This document shows positions 16,717 to 26,656 of a DNA stretch of 64,000 bases, one piece after another (the first letter of the stretch is position 1; each line of letters starts with the position of its first letter). This stretch comes from Brucella tritici. GTDB taxonomy: Bacteria; Pseudomonadota; Alphaproteobacteria; Rhizobiales; Rhizobiaceae. The notes below the pieces were generated by a model. It was not told where the DNA came from, ran no database searches, and saw only the letters and a list, made by a program, of their open reading frames with translations. Location of the stretch: contig NZ_CADEAR010000001.1 in the NCBI RefSeq assembly GCF_902825325.1, forward strand, positions 434,001 to 498,000, in the 5' to 3' direction. Both the position numbers and the translations under genes were made by a program.

Positions 16717-18225
16717 ATGAAAAAGCCGAATATTCTCGTTCTCATGGTCGACCAGCTGAACGGCACCTTCTTCCCGGACGGCCCGGCCGAATTCCTGCAT
16801 GTCCCAAATCTGCGAAAACTTGCCGAACGTTCCGCCCGTTTTGCCAATTGCTACACGGCGAGCCCGCTTTGCGCACCGGCGCGCGCGTCGTTCATGTCGG
16901 GCCAGTTGCCGTTTCGGACCGGTGTTTATGACAATGCAGCAGAATTTTCGTCTGAAATCCCGACCTATGCGCACCACCTTCGCAATGCCGGCTACCAGAC
17001 GGCGCTTTCCGGCAAGATGCATTTCGTCGGGCCGGATCAGCTGCACGGTTTCGAACAGCGCCTCACCACCGACATCTACCCGGCAGATTTCGGCTGGACG
17101 CCGGACTATCGCAAGCCCGGTGAACGCATCGACTGGTGGTATCACAATCTCGGTTCAATCACCGGAGCGGGTTCCGCCGAAATCACCAACCAACTCGAAT
17201 ATGACGACGAAGTTGCCTATCAGGCTGAAGCAAAGCTCTACGACCTTGCGCGCGGCCACGACGAGCGGCCATGGTGCCTGACAGTCAGCTTCACGCACCC
17301 GCACGATCCTTACGTAGCGCGCAAGCGCTTCTTCGATCTCTATGCGGACATTCCCGAACTTGATCCTAAAATCGCACCGCTGGCTGAAAGCGAGATCGAC
17401 CCGCATACGGAACGCCTGTTACGGGCCTGCAAGGCCGAGGATTATGACCTGACCCGCGAACAGGTTCGCACAGCACGGCAAGCCTATTTCGCCAATATCT
17501 CTTATGTTGATGAAAAGATCGGCGCCCTGCTCGATGTTATCGAGCGCTGCGGTATGGCGGAGGACACGATTGTCGTCTTCACCTCCGATCACGGCGATAT
17601 GCTCGGCGAACGCGGCCTGTGGTTCAAGATGAGCTTCTTCGATGGCTCTGCTCGCGTCCCGTTGATGATCGCGGCCCCGCAATTGCAGGCCGGCCGCGTG
17701 GATGTGCCCGTCTCGACGCTCGACGTTTTACCCACACTGGCCGACCTTGCCGGGATCGACCTCAAGGGCATCATGCCGTGGACCGACGGCGTTTCACTGA
17801 CAGGTGTTGCATCAGGTTCCGCCGAACGCGGACCGGTTCCGATCGAATATGCAGCCGAAGGCACCGTCGCGCCGATGGTCTCGCTGCGGGATGGTGACTG
17901 GAAGCTCAACCTTTGCCGCGCCGACCCGCCACAATTGTTCAACCTTGCCGACGATCCGGACGAGCTGCACAATCTGGCGGAAAAACCGGAATTCAAAGCC
18001 GCTCTGGATGACCTTTTGGCCAAGGCGGAAAAGCGCTGGAATCTGGACCGCTACGATGCCGATATCCGTGCCAGTCAGGCGCGCCGCCACGTCGTTTACC
18101 CGGCATTGCGCAACGGCGCTTATTATCCGTGGGATTACCAGCCGCTGCAAAAGGCGTCCGAGCGCTATATGCGCAACCACATGGACCTGAACGTGCTGGA
18201 AGAAAACCAGCGCTTTCCGCGCTGA
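16717..18225 (+). CDS. betC: Choline-sulfatase
   Basis: A 502-residue type I sulfatase that hydrolyses choline-O-sulfate to choline and sulfate. The sulfatase signature C-x-P-x-R is at residues 52-56 (LCAPARASFMSG); the Cys is converted to formylglycine. Metal ligands are visible in LMVDQ near the N-terminus and TSDHGDMLGERG. No signal peptide is present, so it acts in the cytoplasm. The C-terminal region ending in YPWDYQP is typical of BetC rather than other sulfatases. It lies downstream of choX and divergent from its LysR regulator. Confidence 0.95.
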   Translation: MKKPNILVLMVDQLNGTFFPDGPAEFLHVPNLRKLAERSARFANCYTASPLCAPARASFMSGQLPFRTGVYDNAAEFSSEIPTYAHHLRNAGYQTALSGKMHFVGPDQLHGFEQRLTTDIYPADFGWTPDYRKPGERIDWWYHNLGSITGAGSAEITNQLEYDDEVAYQAEAKLYDLARGHDERPWCLTVSFTHPHDPYVARKRFFDLYADIPELDPKIAPLAESEIDPHTERLLRACKAEDYDLTREQVRTARQAYFANISYVDEKIGALLDVIERCGMAEDTIVVFTSDHGDMLGERGLWFKMSFFDGSARVPLMIAAPQLQAGRVDVPVSTLDVLPTLADLAGIDLKGIMPWTDGVSLTGVASGSAERGPVPIEYAAEGTVAPMVSLRDGDWKLNLCRADPPQLFNLADDPDELHNLAEKPEFKAALDDLLAKAEKRWNLDRYDADIRASQARRHVVYPALRNGAYYPWDYQPLQKASERYMRNHMDLNVLEENQRFPR

Positions 18226-18233
18226 ACAACAAT

Positions 18234-18253
18234 GCGGGGCCTCACAGCCCCGC
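18234..18253. terminator. Hairpin between convergent betC and VOC genes
   Basis: GCGGGGC (18234-18240) pairs with GCCCCGC (18247-18253) around a 6-base loop, between the convergent stops at 18225 and 18266. It has no strong T-tract on either side but is the only terminator-like structure there. Confidence 0.55.
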
Positions 18254-18265
18254 CTGTTCAAGTTC

Positions 18266-19126
18266 TTACTGTTCGGAAAACTCCAGAACCGTGCCGCTGG
18301 CATTTTCCGGCAGCACGGCGATGCCCGTAGATGTCTTCACGTGGGAAACCCCGTTGGCATCCAGAACGTCGCGCGCCTTGTCCAGCGAAGCGACGCGGAT
18401 GCGCAGAACGGCGAATGCCTTGCCCGGCGTCTTGGCAAAATCCACACCGGGATAGAATGCGGAGGCCTTCTCCTCACTTACAACCCATATGTCAGCCGAG
18501 CGTGTGCCGGTCGAAACCTTCCAGCCGCTATCCTGTACATCTGCCTTTCCGTCCGCGAACAGGCGCGCAAAACCTTTGGCCGCGGTTTCGGGATCGGATG
18601 AAATGGCAACAATGGCGGAAAGTCCGTTTGCACCATTTTCATGTTCGATCAGTTCCGGCAGCCAGACCGTCTCACGGGTCTTGTGCTGGCACATGAACAC
18701 CATACCTTGCGGTACTTCACTTTCCGCGAAAGACACAGTTTCAAAAGCCGCGACACCCTCGCCGCCGCCCGGCAGTTCTACGGGACGCTGAAACGCGCCA
18801 ACCTCGCCTGTCTTGATGCCAAGTGCGCCCAGTTCGGTCTTGGCATCGCGTGCATTGTCGATGCGGCAGGCAATGGCATGGAGGCCTTCACCCTGCGCTG
18901 CCAGCTTCTCACGCTGATGCAGATTGCCCGGCGTCTCGGCGACGATTCCAAGCAGCTCGAAATAATCTTCCGGAAACATGATGGTGTAGTTGCCGGTGCC
19001 TTTCTCCTTGCTGTGGAGACCGCGCGGGCTCAGCGTAAATCCGAAACGGCGATATTGCTCGGCACTTTTCTCAAGATCGCCGACCAGCAGGAAAATGTGA
19101 TCGACGCCTTTGACCGGATGAGACAT
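18266..19126 (-). CDS. VOC/glyoxalase-like domain protein
   Basis: A 286-residue protein with an N-terminal VOC module starting at HPVKGVDHIFLLVGD (metal-ligand His near residue 9) and a Glu in FPEDYFELLG. A second, weaker module covers the C-terminal half. The family of long glyoxalase_3-like proteins includes enzymes and binding proteins; no substrate is evident. AAGGAAG precedes the start. It lies 15 bases after an SDR gene in the same direction, so the two are probably co-expressed. Confidence 0.8.
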   Translation of the reverse strand: MSHPVKGVDHIFLLVGDLEKSAEQYRRFGFTLSPRGLHSKEKGTGNYTIMFPEDYFELLGIVAETPGNLHQREKLAAQGEGLHAIACRIDNARDAKTELGALGIKTGEVGAFQRPVELPGGGEGVAAFETVSFAESEVPQGMVFMCQHKTRETVWLPELIEHENGANGLSAIVAISSDPETAAKGFARLFADGKADVQDSGWKVSTGTRSADIWVVSEEKASAFYPGVDFAKTPGKAFAVLRIRVASLDKARDVLDANGVSHVKTSTGIAVLPENASGTVLEFSEQ

Positions 19127-19141
19127 ACAAAACTTCCTTTT

Positions 19142-19900
19142 CTATTTCTTGGTCGGAGCCAGAACGATTTCGTGGATCGTAACCTTGGGATTCATATTGG
19201 CAACATAGAGGGCGGTTTCAGCCATATCCTCGGGCTGGATGACATCATCCATGCGGGAGAGATCGAAGCCCGGACGACGCGCGAGAAGCGGCGTCGCCAC
19301 CTCGCCGGGGCACAGCACTGTCGACCGGATGCCGTTTGGTCCTTCCTGCGCATTCAGGCTGGCGCTCAAATCGTTGAGCGCATGTTTGGACGCACCATAG
19401 GGGACGCCGCCGCCGGGCGATGAAAACCGCCCTGCCCAGGACGATGTGTGGATCATCAGGCCGCCGCCCTGCGCGCGCATGGGCGTCAGGGCAGCGGCAA
19501 TCACGTTGATCGCTCCCTTGATGTTAATGTCGATGACATCGTCCCATGAGTCGAAATCGATATCCGCCCAGCTACGGCGCGGAATATTGAGACCGGCATT
19601 GTTGCAGAGCACATCGAGACGACCTGCCCATTCGACAATTGCCCCAACGGTCGCGGCCACGGCCTCCCGGTCGAGAACATCCGCCGGAAATATCTGCGCC
19701 TCGCCGCCATTGGAGACGATTTCCTCAGCAATCGCGGCAAGCGCATCCGCCTTGCGGCCCGTCAGCGCCACCCGCCAGCCCTCGCGTGCGAACCGTCGTG
19801 CCATGGCAGCACCAATGCCCGACCCGGCACCGGTAATCCAGATCGCGCCGCGCTCGTTTTTACCCGAGTTTGCGTTCTGCTCGGGGGAATTCTGGCTCAT
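19142..19900 (-). CDS. Short-chain dehydrogenase/reductase
   Basis: A 252-residue SDR with a 17-residue hydrophilic leader, then WITGAGSGIG for the dinucleotide, NNAG, catalytic Ser in HTSSWAG and YGASK (Tyr/Lys). It acts on an unknown alcohol or ketone. The start at 19900 (MSQNSPEQ) is preferred over 19963 since the upstream extension is not SDR-like and an ACGGAG precedes 19900. It is the first gene of a two-gene unit with the VOC protein and is divergent from the peptide-type importer operon. Confidence 0.85.
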   Translation of the reverse strand: MSQNSPEQNANSGKNERGAIWITGAGSGIGAAMARRFAREGWRVALTGRKADALAAIAEEIVSNGGEAQIFPADVLDREAVAATVGAIVEWAGRLDVLCNNAGLNIPRRSWADIDFDSWDDVIDINIKGAINVIAAALTPMRAQGGGLMIHTSSWAGRFSSPGGGVPYGASKHALNDLSASLNAQEGPNGIRSTVLCPGEVATPLLARRPGFDLSRMDDVIQPEDMAETALYVANMNPKVTIHEIVLAPTKK

Positions 19901-20147
19901 CAACAAACTCCGTCGTAGAAAATCGACATTTATTAACGCAGGCTGGTCGAGAAATTTTACCAATTTTGCCCGTCATATTAGTTTATCTTGACATTATCGC
20001 CACGGATTCTAGCATATCAATGCTTGCATACAATAAAGACCCTCTGAGGTGGCATTTCGTTGCGATTTCAGGGGCTTGAACAATATTGGGACGTGCGGGA
20101 AAAGAGGCTGGAAAGCCCTCCCTCAACGTCCTTCAGGGGAACAGAGA

Positions 20148-21734
20148 ATGCATATCAGAAAAGCTGGCCTTGGCCTGTTTCTTGCGGCGTTTTCGCTTGC
20201 GACGGCGTCTTCGCACGCCGAAGAAGTGAAGCGCGGCGGCACTGTCATCGTCCACATGAACACCGAGCAGGGTGTGCTTAACCCTGCGCTGCGCGCCTCC
20301 ACCGGCGTCTATCAGATCACCGGCCGCATCATGGAGCCGCTGATCGACCGCACCTATGAGGGTTATGTGCCGGTTCTGGCCACAAGCTGGTCGTCCTCGG
20401 AAGACGGCAAGGCCATCACCTTCAAGCTGCGCGAGAATGTGCGCTGGCATGACGGCCAGCCCTTCACCTGCGATGACGTTTCGTACAGCGCGATGAACCT
20501 CTGGAAAAAATTGCTCAACTATTCGACCACGCTTCAGGCCAATCTCGAAGCTGTCGACTGCACCGATCCGCACACGGCGGTGTTCCGCTATTCCAAGCCA
20601 ATGCCGCTGGAACTGCTCGTCGCCGCCATGCCTGATCTCGGCCATCCGGTGCCGAAGCATCTTTATGAAGGCACGGATATTCTCAAGAACAAGTACAACG
20701 CCGCCCCGATTGGCACGGGACCGTTCAAGTTCGTCGAATATGAGCGCGGCCAGCACATCATTGCAGAGCGCAATGACGACTATTGGCGCGGCAAGGAATA
20801 TCCTTATCTCGACCGCGTGGTCTGGCGCTTCATGCCAGACAAGGCCGCAGCAGCCGCAGCGCTTGAAGCCGGTGAAATGATGGAAACCGCCTTCAACGGC
20901 ATCTCCATGTCGGATACCGAGCGCCTCCAGAAGGATGGCCGCTTCGACACCGGCACCAAGGGTTTTGAGAACAACGTCGCCCACTCGACCATCGAGTTCA
21001 ACCTGCGCAATCCGATCCTTGCCAATCTGAAGGTTCGTCAGGCGATCTACCACGCGCTGGATATCGATTTCGCGATCAAGACGATCATGCGCGGCTATGC
21101 CAAGCCGGGCCGTGGCCCGATCCCGAGTGCAGGCGGCGCCAACTATACGGATCAGGTCCAGACTTACCCCTATGATGTTGAAAAGGCGAAAAAACTGCTC
21201 GACGAAGCCGGCTATCCGGTCAAGGAGAACGGCATTCGCTTCAAGCTGCGTCATCGCCCGGCACCATGGGGTGAATATACGCAACTCTGGGCTGAATATT
21301 ACGCTCAGGCGATGAAGGAAGTCGGCATCGACGTCGAAATTCTCACCAATGATGCACCGGGCTTCCTCAACGGCGTCTATCGTGACCATGACTTCGACAC
21401 GGCAAGCGGCTGGCACCAGTTCCGCTCCGATCCGGCTGTCTCCACCACCGTCTGGCTGCGCTCGGGCGCTCCTGTCGGCACAGCATGGTCCAACCAGTTC
21501 GACTACAAGTCCGACGAAATGGACAGCCTGATCGACAAGGCTGCGAGCGAGCTCGACCCGGCCAAGCGCGCCGATCTCTATCACCAGATCCAGCAGCTTG
21601 AGATGAAGGACCTGCCGGTCATCTTCGCCATCGAACATCCGTTCGTCGGCGTGACCAACAAGGTCTTGAAGAACCACCACAACACGCCGCGGTGGGATTC
21701 ATCGAGCTGGTACGACCTCTGGATCGACCAATAA
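20148..21734 (+). CDS. ABC transporter periplasmic binding protein, peptide (DppA/OppA) family
   Basis: A 528-residue family-5 binding protein. A Sec signal covers about residues 1-24 (ending SSHAEE). Typical landmarks are ITFKLRENVRWHDGQPFTCDDV, split around residue 90-110, and IGTGPFKFVEYERGQHI near 185-200. The ATG at 20148 follows an AGGGGA site; the longer frame from 20049 lacks a signal. It captures the substrate for the importer encoded downstream. Because the operon continues with an amine oxidase and amidohydrolases, the ligand may be a modified amino acid or small acyl-amide rather than a peptide. Confidence 0.9.
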   Translation: MHIRKAGLGLFLAAFSLATASSHAEEVKRGGTVIVHMNTEQGVLNPALRASTGVYQITGRIMEPLIDRTYEGYVPVLATSWSSSEDGKAITFKLRENVRWHDGQPFTCDDVSYSAMNLWKKLLNYSTTLQANLEAVDCTDPHTAVFRYSKPMPLELLVAAMPDLGHPVPKHLYEGTDILKNKYNAAPIGTGPFKFVEYERGQHIIAERNDDYWRGKEYPYLDRVVWRFMPDKAAAAAALEAGEMMETAFNGISMSDTERLQKDGRFDTGTKGFENNVAHSTIEFNLRNPILANLKVRQAIYHALDIDFAIKTIMRGYAKPGRGPIPSAGGANYTDQVQTYPYDVEKAKKLLDEAGYPVKENGIRFKLRHRPAPWGEYTQLWAEYYAQAMKEVGIDVEILTNDAPGFLNGVYRDHDFDTASGWHQFRSDPAVSTTVWLRSGAPVGTAWSNQFDYKSDEMDSLIDKAASELDPAKRADLYHQIQQLEMKDLPVIFAIEHPFVGVTNKVLKNHHNTPRWDSSSWYDLWIDQ

Positions 21735-21743
21735 GCAATACAC

Positions 21744-21772
21744 AACCGCTGCCGGCCTCTCCGGCAGCGGTT
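21744..21772 (+). terminator. Hairpin between binding-protein and permease genes
   Basis: Perfect 12-base arms AACCGCTGCCGG (21744-21755) and CCGGCAGCGGTT (21761-21772) with a 5-base loop, followed by CCTCTCTTCCC. It probably sets the ratio between abundant binding protein and the membrane components. Confidence 0.65.
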
Positions 21773-21820
21773 CCTCTCTTCCCTGAATGCTGAAATGATT
21801 ATCTTGCAGGATAACCCGCA

Positions 21821-22804
21821 ATGCCCCTGCCCCCGATCCTGACTTTTGCGCTGCGGCGCATCTTGCAGGCGATCCCCGTCATTCTTCTCATCATGATCGG
21901 GTCATTCCTGCTGATCAAGCTCGCGCCCGGCGATACCGTGGATGCACTTGTCGGAGACATGGGCGGCGCAGATCCGCAATTCGTCGCCAATCTGCGCACC
22001 GAATACGGCCTCGACCAGCCGGTCTGGACACAGCTCTGGATTTACATGACCAAGCTGGCGCAGTTCGATTTTGGCTGGTCCTATGTCTACGAGCAGCCGG
22101 TGCTGGATGTGCTGATGGCCCGCCTCGTGCCGACCCTCCTGCTCATGGTTTCATCGCTTTCGGTGGCCTTCATTTTCGGCATTGCGCTTGGGGCTTTTGC
22201 GGCGCGCAAGGCATATTCCCTGACCGACAATGCGATTTCCACGCTTGGCCTTGTCTTCTATGCAATGCCGAGCTTCTTTCTCAGCCTCATCTTGATGTTC
22301 ATCTTTTCCGTCAAACTCGGCTGGCTGCCGGTCGGTGGCTACAAGACGATTGCCGGGTTTTATACCGGCTGGAAGAATGTCTGGGATATTGCCGTGCACC
22401 TTGTCATGCCGACGACGGCGCTTTCGCTCATCTATCTCGCCTTCTACATGCGCCTGATGCGCACCAGCGTGCTCGAAGTAGCCGACCTCGATTATGTCCG
22501 CACAGCCCGCGCCAAGGGCGCCAGCGGTGCAAGGCTGATGTTCCATCACATCATGCGCAACGCATTCCTGCCTGTCGTCACGTTGCTCGGGCTCCAGTTC
22601 TCGACCGTCCTTGGCGGCTCTGTCGTGATCGAGACGATCTTCTCGCTGCCCGGCCTTGGCCAGCTTGCCTACACCTCTGTGATCAAGCGCGACCTCAACA
22701 CGCTAATGGGCATCATCTTCCTGTGCTCGGTGCTGGTGGTGATCGTCAATTTCATCACCGATCTCATCTATGCGCGGCTTGATTCCAGGATCGAACTGTC
22801 ATGA
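21821..22804 (+). CDS. ABC transporter permease, DppB type
   Basis: A 327-residue permease with six membrane segments and the family GDTVDALVGD and EYGLDQP blocks in the first periplasmic loop. The coupling loop carries DYVRTARAKGASG near 225-240. It pairs with the next permease, overlapping its start as ATGA. It forms the channel of the peptide-type importer. Confidence 0.93.
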   Translation: MPLPPILTFALRRILQAIPVILLIMIGSFLLIKLAPGDTVDALVGDMGGADPQFVANLRTEYGLDQPVWTQLWIYMTKLAQFDFGWSYVYEQPVLDVLMARLVPTLLLMVSSLSVAFIFGIALGAFAARKAYSLTDNAISTLGLVFYAMPSFFLSLILMFIFSVKLGWLPVGGYKTIAGFYTGWKNVWDIAVHLVMPTTALSLIYLAFYMRLMRTSVLEVADLDYVRTARAKGASGARLMFHHIMRNAFLPVVTLLGLQFSTVLGGSVVIETIFSLPGLGQLAYTSVIKRDLNTLMGIIFLCSVLVVIVNFITDLIYARLDSRIELS

Positions 22805-23676
22805 CTTCACAGGACCTCTCCCTCACCCGCCCGCGGGTCTCCCGCACGAAAATTCTGTGGCAACGCTTCAGCCGCAACCGCGCTGCCGTGCTGGGCCTTA
22901 TCCTTTTCATCGCCGTGGTCCTGATCGCGTTGCTGGCCGATGTCATTGCGCCCGGCGACCCGCTGCGGCGCGCAGGCGATCCGCTCGTCTGGCCATTCGT
23001 CAATGCTGCAACGCCGCTTGGCACCGACCAGCTCGGACGCGATATCATGGCAGGCATCTTCCATGGCGCGCGCATCTCGCTTCTGATCGGCGTGGTGGCC
23101 ACCCTGATTTCCATCGTGATCGGCATCATCATCGGCGCTCTTGCCGGCTATTATGGCGGCTGGGTCGATGACGTTTTGATGCGCATAACCGAGGCTTTCC
23201 AGACCGTTCCAAGCTTCGTACTGCTTCTGACACTGGTGGCGATCTTCGGTTCTTCCATCGAGAATATCATCATCTGCATCGGCATCGTGTCATGGACTGC
23301 GCCTGCCCGGATGGTGCGCGCGGAATTTCTGGCGCTGCGCAAGCGCGAATTCATTGATGCCGCGCGCAATCTGGGCGTTGGCAATGTCTCGATCATCTTC
23401 CGCGAAATCCTGCCAAATGCCCTGCCGCCAGTGATCGTCTTCGCATCCGTGGTTATGGCAACCTCCATCCTGATGGAAAGCGCTCTCGCCTTCCTCGGCC
23501 TTGGCGATCCGAACTATGCAAGCTGGGGCAACATGATCGGCCAGGGTCGCGCCGTGCTGCGCACAGACTGGTTCTGCTCGGTCATTCCCGGCATCGCCAT
23601 TCTGCTCACCGTTCTTTCCTTCAGCCTGCTCGGCGAAGGCCTGAACGACGCGCTTAATCCGAGGCAGAAGAAATAA
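22801..23676 (+). CDS. ABC transporter permease, DppC type
   Basis: A 291-residue permease with an N-terminal segment near residues 35-55, the conserved LGTDQLGRDI block (about 78-87) and the coupling loop REFIDAARNLGVGN near 180-195. Its start overlaps the upstream permease stop and its stop shares one base with the ATPase start (TAATG), so expression is tightly coupled. Confidence 0.93.
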   Translation: MTSQDLSLTRPRVSRTKILWQRFSRNRAAVLGLILFIAVVLIALLADVIAPGDPLRRAGDPLVWPFVNAATPLGTDQLGRDIMAGIFHGARISLLIGVVATLISIVIGIIIGALAGYYGGWVDDVLMRITEAFQTVPSFVLLLTLVAIFGSSIENIIICIGIVSWTAPARMVRAEFLALRKREFIDAARNLGVGNVSIIFREILPNALPPVIVFASVVMATSILMESALAFLGLGDPNYASWGNMIGQGRAVLRTDWFCSVIPGIAILLTVLSFSLLGEGLNDALNPRQKK

Positions 23677-25313
23677 TGACCGCTGCACCCGTTCTTGAAA
23701 TCAAAAACCTGCAGATCGCGCTGCCGAAGGGCGCCGACCGTCCCTATGCCTTGCAGGACCTGACACTGACCATCAATCCCGGTGAGATCGTCTGTCTCGT
23801 TGGCGAAAGCGGCTCCGGTAAATCGCTTTCGGCGGGCGCGATCATGCGCCTTCTGCCGGAACCGCATGTGCGCGTAACCCATGGCACGATCAGGCTTGAA
23901 GGCACTGACCTTTATTCGCTCAGCGAAGCTGACATGAAGAAGCTGCGCGGCGACCGGATCGGCATGATCTTTCAGGAGCCGATGACCGCACTCAACCCGC
24001 AGAAGACGGTCGGCTGGCAGATCGATGAAGTGTTGCGCCTGCACACAAAGCTCGGACGCAAGGAGCGCCGGGCCGCCGTGCTCGACATGCTGGCAGAGGT
24101 AAAAATTCCAGACCCGGAATCCGCCTATAACGCCTATCCGCACCAGATTTCGGGCGGACAGCGTCAGCGTGTCATGATTGCGATGGCATTGATCCTGAAA
24201 CCGCGTCTCATCATCGCCGATGAACCGACCACGGCGCTCGATGTGACCACGCAGGCGCAAATCCTGAAACTGATCCGCGACCTGCAACGCGAACACAATA
24301 CCGGCATTCTGTTCATCACGCATGACTTCGGCGTGGTGGCGGAAATTGCCGACCGCGTTGCCGTGCTGCGGCTTGGCGAACTGGTCGAAGAAGGCCGGGC
24401 AAGTGAAGTGCTGAATCATCCGCAGCACGCTTACACAAAGGCGCTGATTGCATCGGTTCCAGCCCTCACGCCACCTGAACCCAAGCCATCGGTGGATGCT
24501 CAGCCGGTCATTCTCAAGGCGAGCGCTTTACGCAAAACCTTCAAGGCGCGCGGCGGCTTGCTCAGTGGCAAACGCAGCGCCGTTCCTGCCGTGAAGGACC
24601 TTTCGTTCGAACTACGTCAGGGCGAGACGCTGGGCGTCGTTGGCGAAAGCGGCTCCGGCAAGACAACCGTTTCGCGCATCGTCACGCGTCTGCTGGAAGC
24701 CGATAGCGGCGAGGTCGATGTGAATGGCAGAGATTTTCTGAGCGCCAGCCCGCGGGAAGTACGTGCCATGCGCAAGGACATCCAGATGGTTTTTCAGGAC
24801 CCGATGGCCTCGCTCAACCCGCGCCGCCGCGTCGTTGACCTGATTGCACAGGGGCCAATCGTCCATGGCGTACCGAAGGCAGAGGCGCACGCAAAGGCCC
24901 GCGAGTTGCTGGAGCTGGTCGAGCTTTCGCCCGCTGCCGCCGACCGATTTCCGCATGAATTTTCCGGCGGGCAGCGCCAGCGTATCGGCATCGCCCGTGC
25001 ACTCGCCTTGGAGCCACGCATCATCGTCGCGGACGAACCGGTGTCGGCGCTCGATGTCTCGGTACAGGCGCAGGTTCTGCGTCTTCTTGCCGACCTCCGC
25101 GAACGGCTCAACCTGTCGCTGCTTTTCGTAACGCACGATTTGCGTGTCGCCGCCCAGCTCTGCGACCGCATCATCGTCATGTCGAAGGGCGAGATCGCAG
25201 AAACAGGACCGACAGCCGAAGTCTTCGCCAACCCGCAACATGAATATACACAGCGCCTGCTTGCCTCCATTCCCGGCAAGGGCTGGACACCGCCTCGTTT
25301 GGAAAATGCGTGA
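23676..25313 (+). CDS. ABC transporter ATPase, fused DppD-DppF type
   Basis: A 545-residue protein containing two complete ATPase units. Each has a GESGSGKS/T Walker A (about residues 43-51 and 326-334), an ISGGQRQR or FSGGQRQR signature and a DEP-containing Walker B. Each ends in an oligopeptide-type C-terminal extension (HPQHAYTKAL, NPQHEYTQRL). The fusion replaces the usual separate DppD and DppF subunits. All catalytic motifs are intact in both halves. Confidence 0.93.
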   Translation: MTAAPVLEIKNLQIALPKGADRPYALQDLTLTINPGEIVCLVGESGSGKSLSAGAIMRLLPEPHVRVTHGTIRLEGTDLYSLSEADMKKLRGDRIGMIFQEPMTALNPQKTVGWQIDEVLRLHTKLGRKERRAAVLDMLAEVKIPDPESAYNAYPHQISGGQRQRVMIAMALILKPRLIIADEPTTALDVTTQAQILKLIRDLQREHNTGILFITHDFGVVAEIADRVAVLRLGELVEEGRASEVLNHPQHAYTKALIASVPALTPPEPKPSVDAQPVILKASALRKTFKARGGLLSGKRSAVPAVKDLSFELRQGETLGVVGESGSGKTTVSRIVTRLLEADSGEVDVNGRDFLSASPREVRAMRKDIQMVFQDPMASLNPRRRVVDLIAQGPIVHGVPKAEAHAKARELLELVELSPAAADRFPHEFSGGQRQRIGIARALALEPRIIVADEPVSALDVSVQAQVLRLLADLRERLNLSLLFVTHDLRVAAQLCDRIIVMSKGEIAETGPTAEVFANPQHEYTQRLLASIPGKGWTPPRLENA

Positions 25314-25317
25314 AGCC

Positions 25318-26619
25318 ATGCAGAACATAGTCTTTCCACCCTCCATCTGGGCTGCTACTGCCCCTGCCCGCATACCGGCCAAGCCGCTGACCGATGACGC
25401 GGAAGCCGATGTCGCCATCGTCGGTGGCGGTTTTACGGGGCTTTCGGCAGCACTCCATCTGGCAAAACGCGGCAAGCGTGTCATCCTGCTGGAAGGCAAT
25501 GCTGTCGGCTGGGGCGCATCGGGGCGCAACAACGGGCAGGTCATACCGACCATGACTTCCGCCGAGCCCGATGCAATCGCCAAACGCTATGGCGCATCAG
25601 GTGAACGTTTTGCCAGACTGATCGGCAATAGTGCCGACATTCTGTTTTCCATCGTGCGCGATGAAAACATCGAGGCCGAGGCCGAGCAGAACGGCTGGTT
25701 CCAGCCTGCCCATTCGCCGGGTCGGGTGAAGCTGTCGCAAACCCGTGTGGATGCATGGAAACGCTTCGGCTTCCCGGCAGAGTTTTTCGACCGCACCGCC
25801 ACATCGCGGCTGTTGGGAAGCGATTTCTGGTATGGTGGTATGTTCAACCCGACCGGAGGCCATATCAACCCGCTGGCTTTCGCGCGCGGGCTTGCAGCCG
25901 CTGCCGAACACCACGGCGCGATCATTCACGAGCAAAGCCCGGTCATCTCCTATGCCCAGGTGGGCGACCACTGGGAGGTCAAGACCGCCAGCGCCACAGT
26001 GCGCGCCAAAGGCTTCCTTCTGGCGACCAATGCCTATACCGGCGAACTGCGCGAAGGGCTTGCCCCGCGCCTGGCCCGCACCATCGTACCGGTACTCTCG
26101 TGGCAGATGGCGACCGCGCCCGTCAGCGATAATCTGCGGGCAACAATTTTGCCCGGACGGCAGGCGGTTTCCGATACGCGCGGCGATCTGCGCTTTTTCC
26201 GCTACGATGCCCGCAACCGGCTGATTACCGGCGGCGTGGTGATGGGTAATTTCAACATCGCCGAACGCGTCAAGCGCAAGACAGCGCGTAACATGGCGGA
26301 AGCTTTCCCCACACTTGGCGAGCCGGAAATCACCCATGTGTGGAGCGGTTATATCGGCATGACATGGGATCGCTTTCCCCGCGTTCATCAGCTCGGCCCC
26401 AATGGCTGGGCGTGGATCGGCTGCAACGGGCGCGGTGTTGCGCTTGGCACATCGCTTGGGCGTGAATTCGCACGCGCGCTGGACGGCGAGCCGGTACAGG
26501 AGCTTGCCCTTCCCGTCTCGGAACCGGCACCGCTGCCTTTTCATAAGGTCGCCCGAAAAATTGCACCGTTCTATCTCGCATGGCTTCGGCGCAAGGATCT
26601 CACCGAGCCAAATCTCTAA
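25318..26619 (+). CDS. FAD-dependent amine oxidase/dehydrogenase (DadA/PuuB-like)
   Basis: A 433-residue DAO-family flavoprotein. The Rossmann FAD motif VGGGFTGLSAA lies near residues 30-40, and ASGRNNGQ shortly after is typical of gamma-glutamylputrescine oxidase-like proteins. The C-terminal GYIGMTWDRFP and GCNGRGVALG blocks complete the FAD site. It probably oxidises a C-N bond in the imported compound. An alternative ATG at 25306 overlaps the ATPase stop. It is cytosolic and part of the importer operon. Confidence 0.88.
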   Translation: MQNIVFPPSIWAATAPARIPAKPLTDDAEADVAIVGGGFTGLSAALHLAKRGKRVILLEGNAVGWGASGRNNGQVIPTMTSAEPDAIAKRYGASGERFARLIGNSADILFSIVRDENIEAEAEQNGWFQPAHSPGRVKLSQTRVDAWKRFGFPAEFFDRTATSRLLGSDFWYGGMFNPTGGHINPLAFARGLAAAAEHHGAIIHEQSPVISYAQVGDHWEVKTASATVRAKGFLLATNAYTGELREGLAPRLARTIVPVLSWQMATAPVSDNLRATILPGRQAVSDTRGDLRFFRYDARNRLITGGVVMGNFNIAERVKRKTARNMAEAFPTLGEPEITHVWSGYIGMTWDRFPRVHQLGPNGWAWIGCNGRGVALGTSLGREFARALDGEPVQELALPVSEPAPLPFHKVARKIAPFYLAWLRRKDLTEPNL

Positions 26620-26656
26620 CGCATCTCATTTAATGTTCATGTGAAAGGTCAGGTCC

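Noticed and set aside
20133-21680. 515-residue minus-strand frame opposite the family-5 binding protein
   Set aside because: Codon bias of the real gene leaves this frame open; the sense protein has a signal peptide and full family match.
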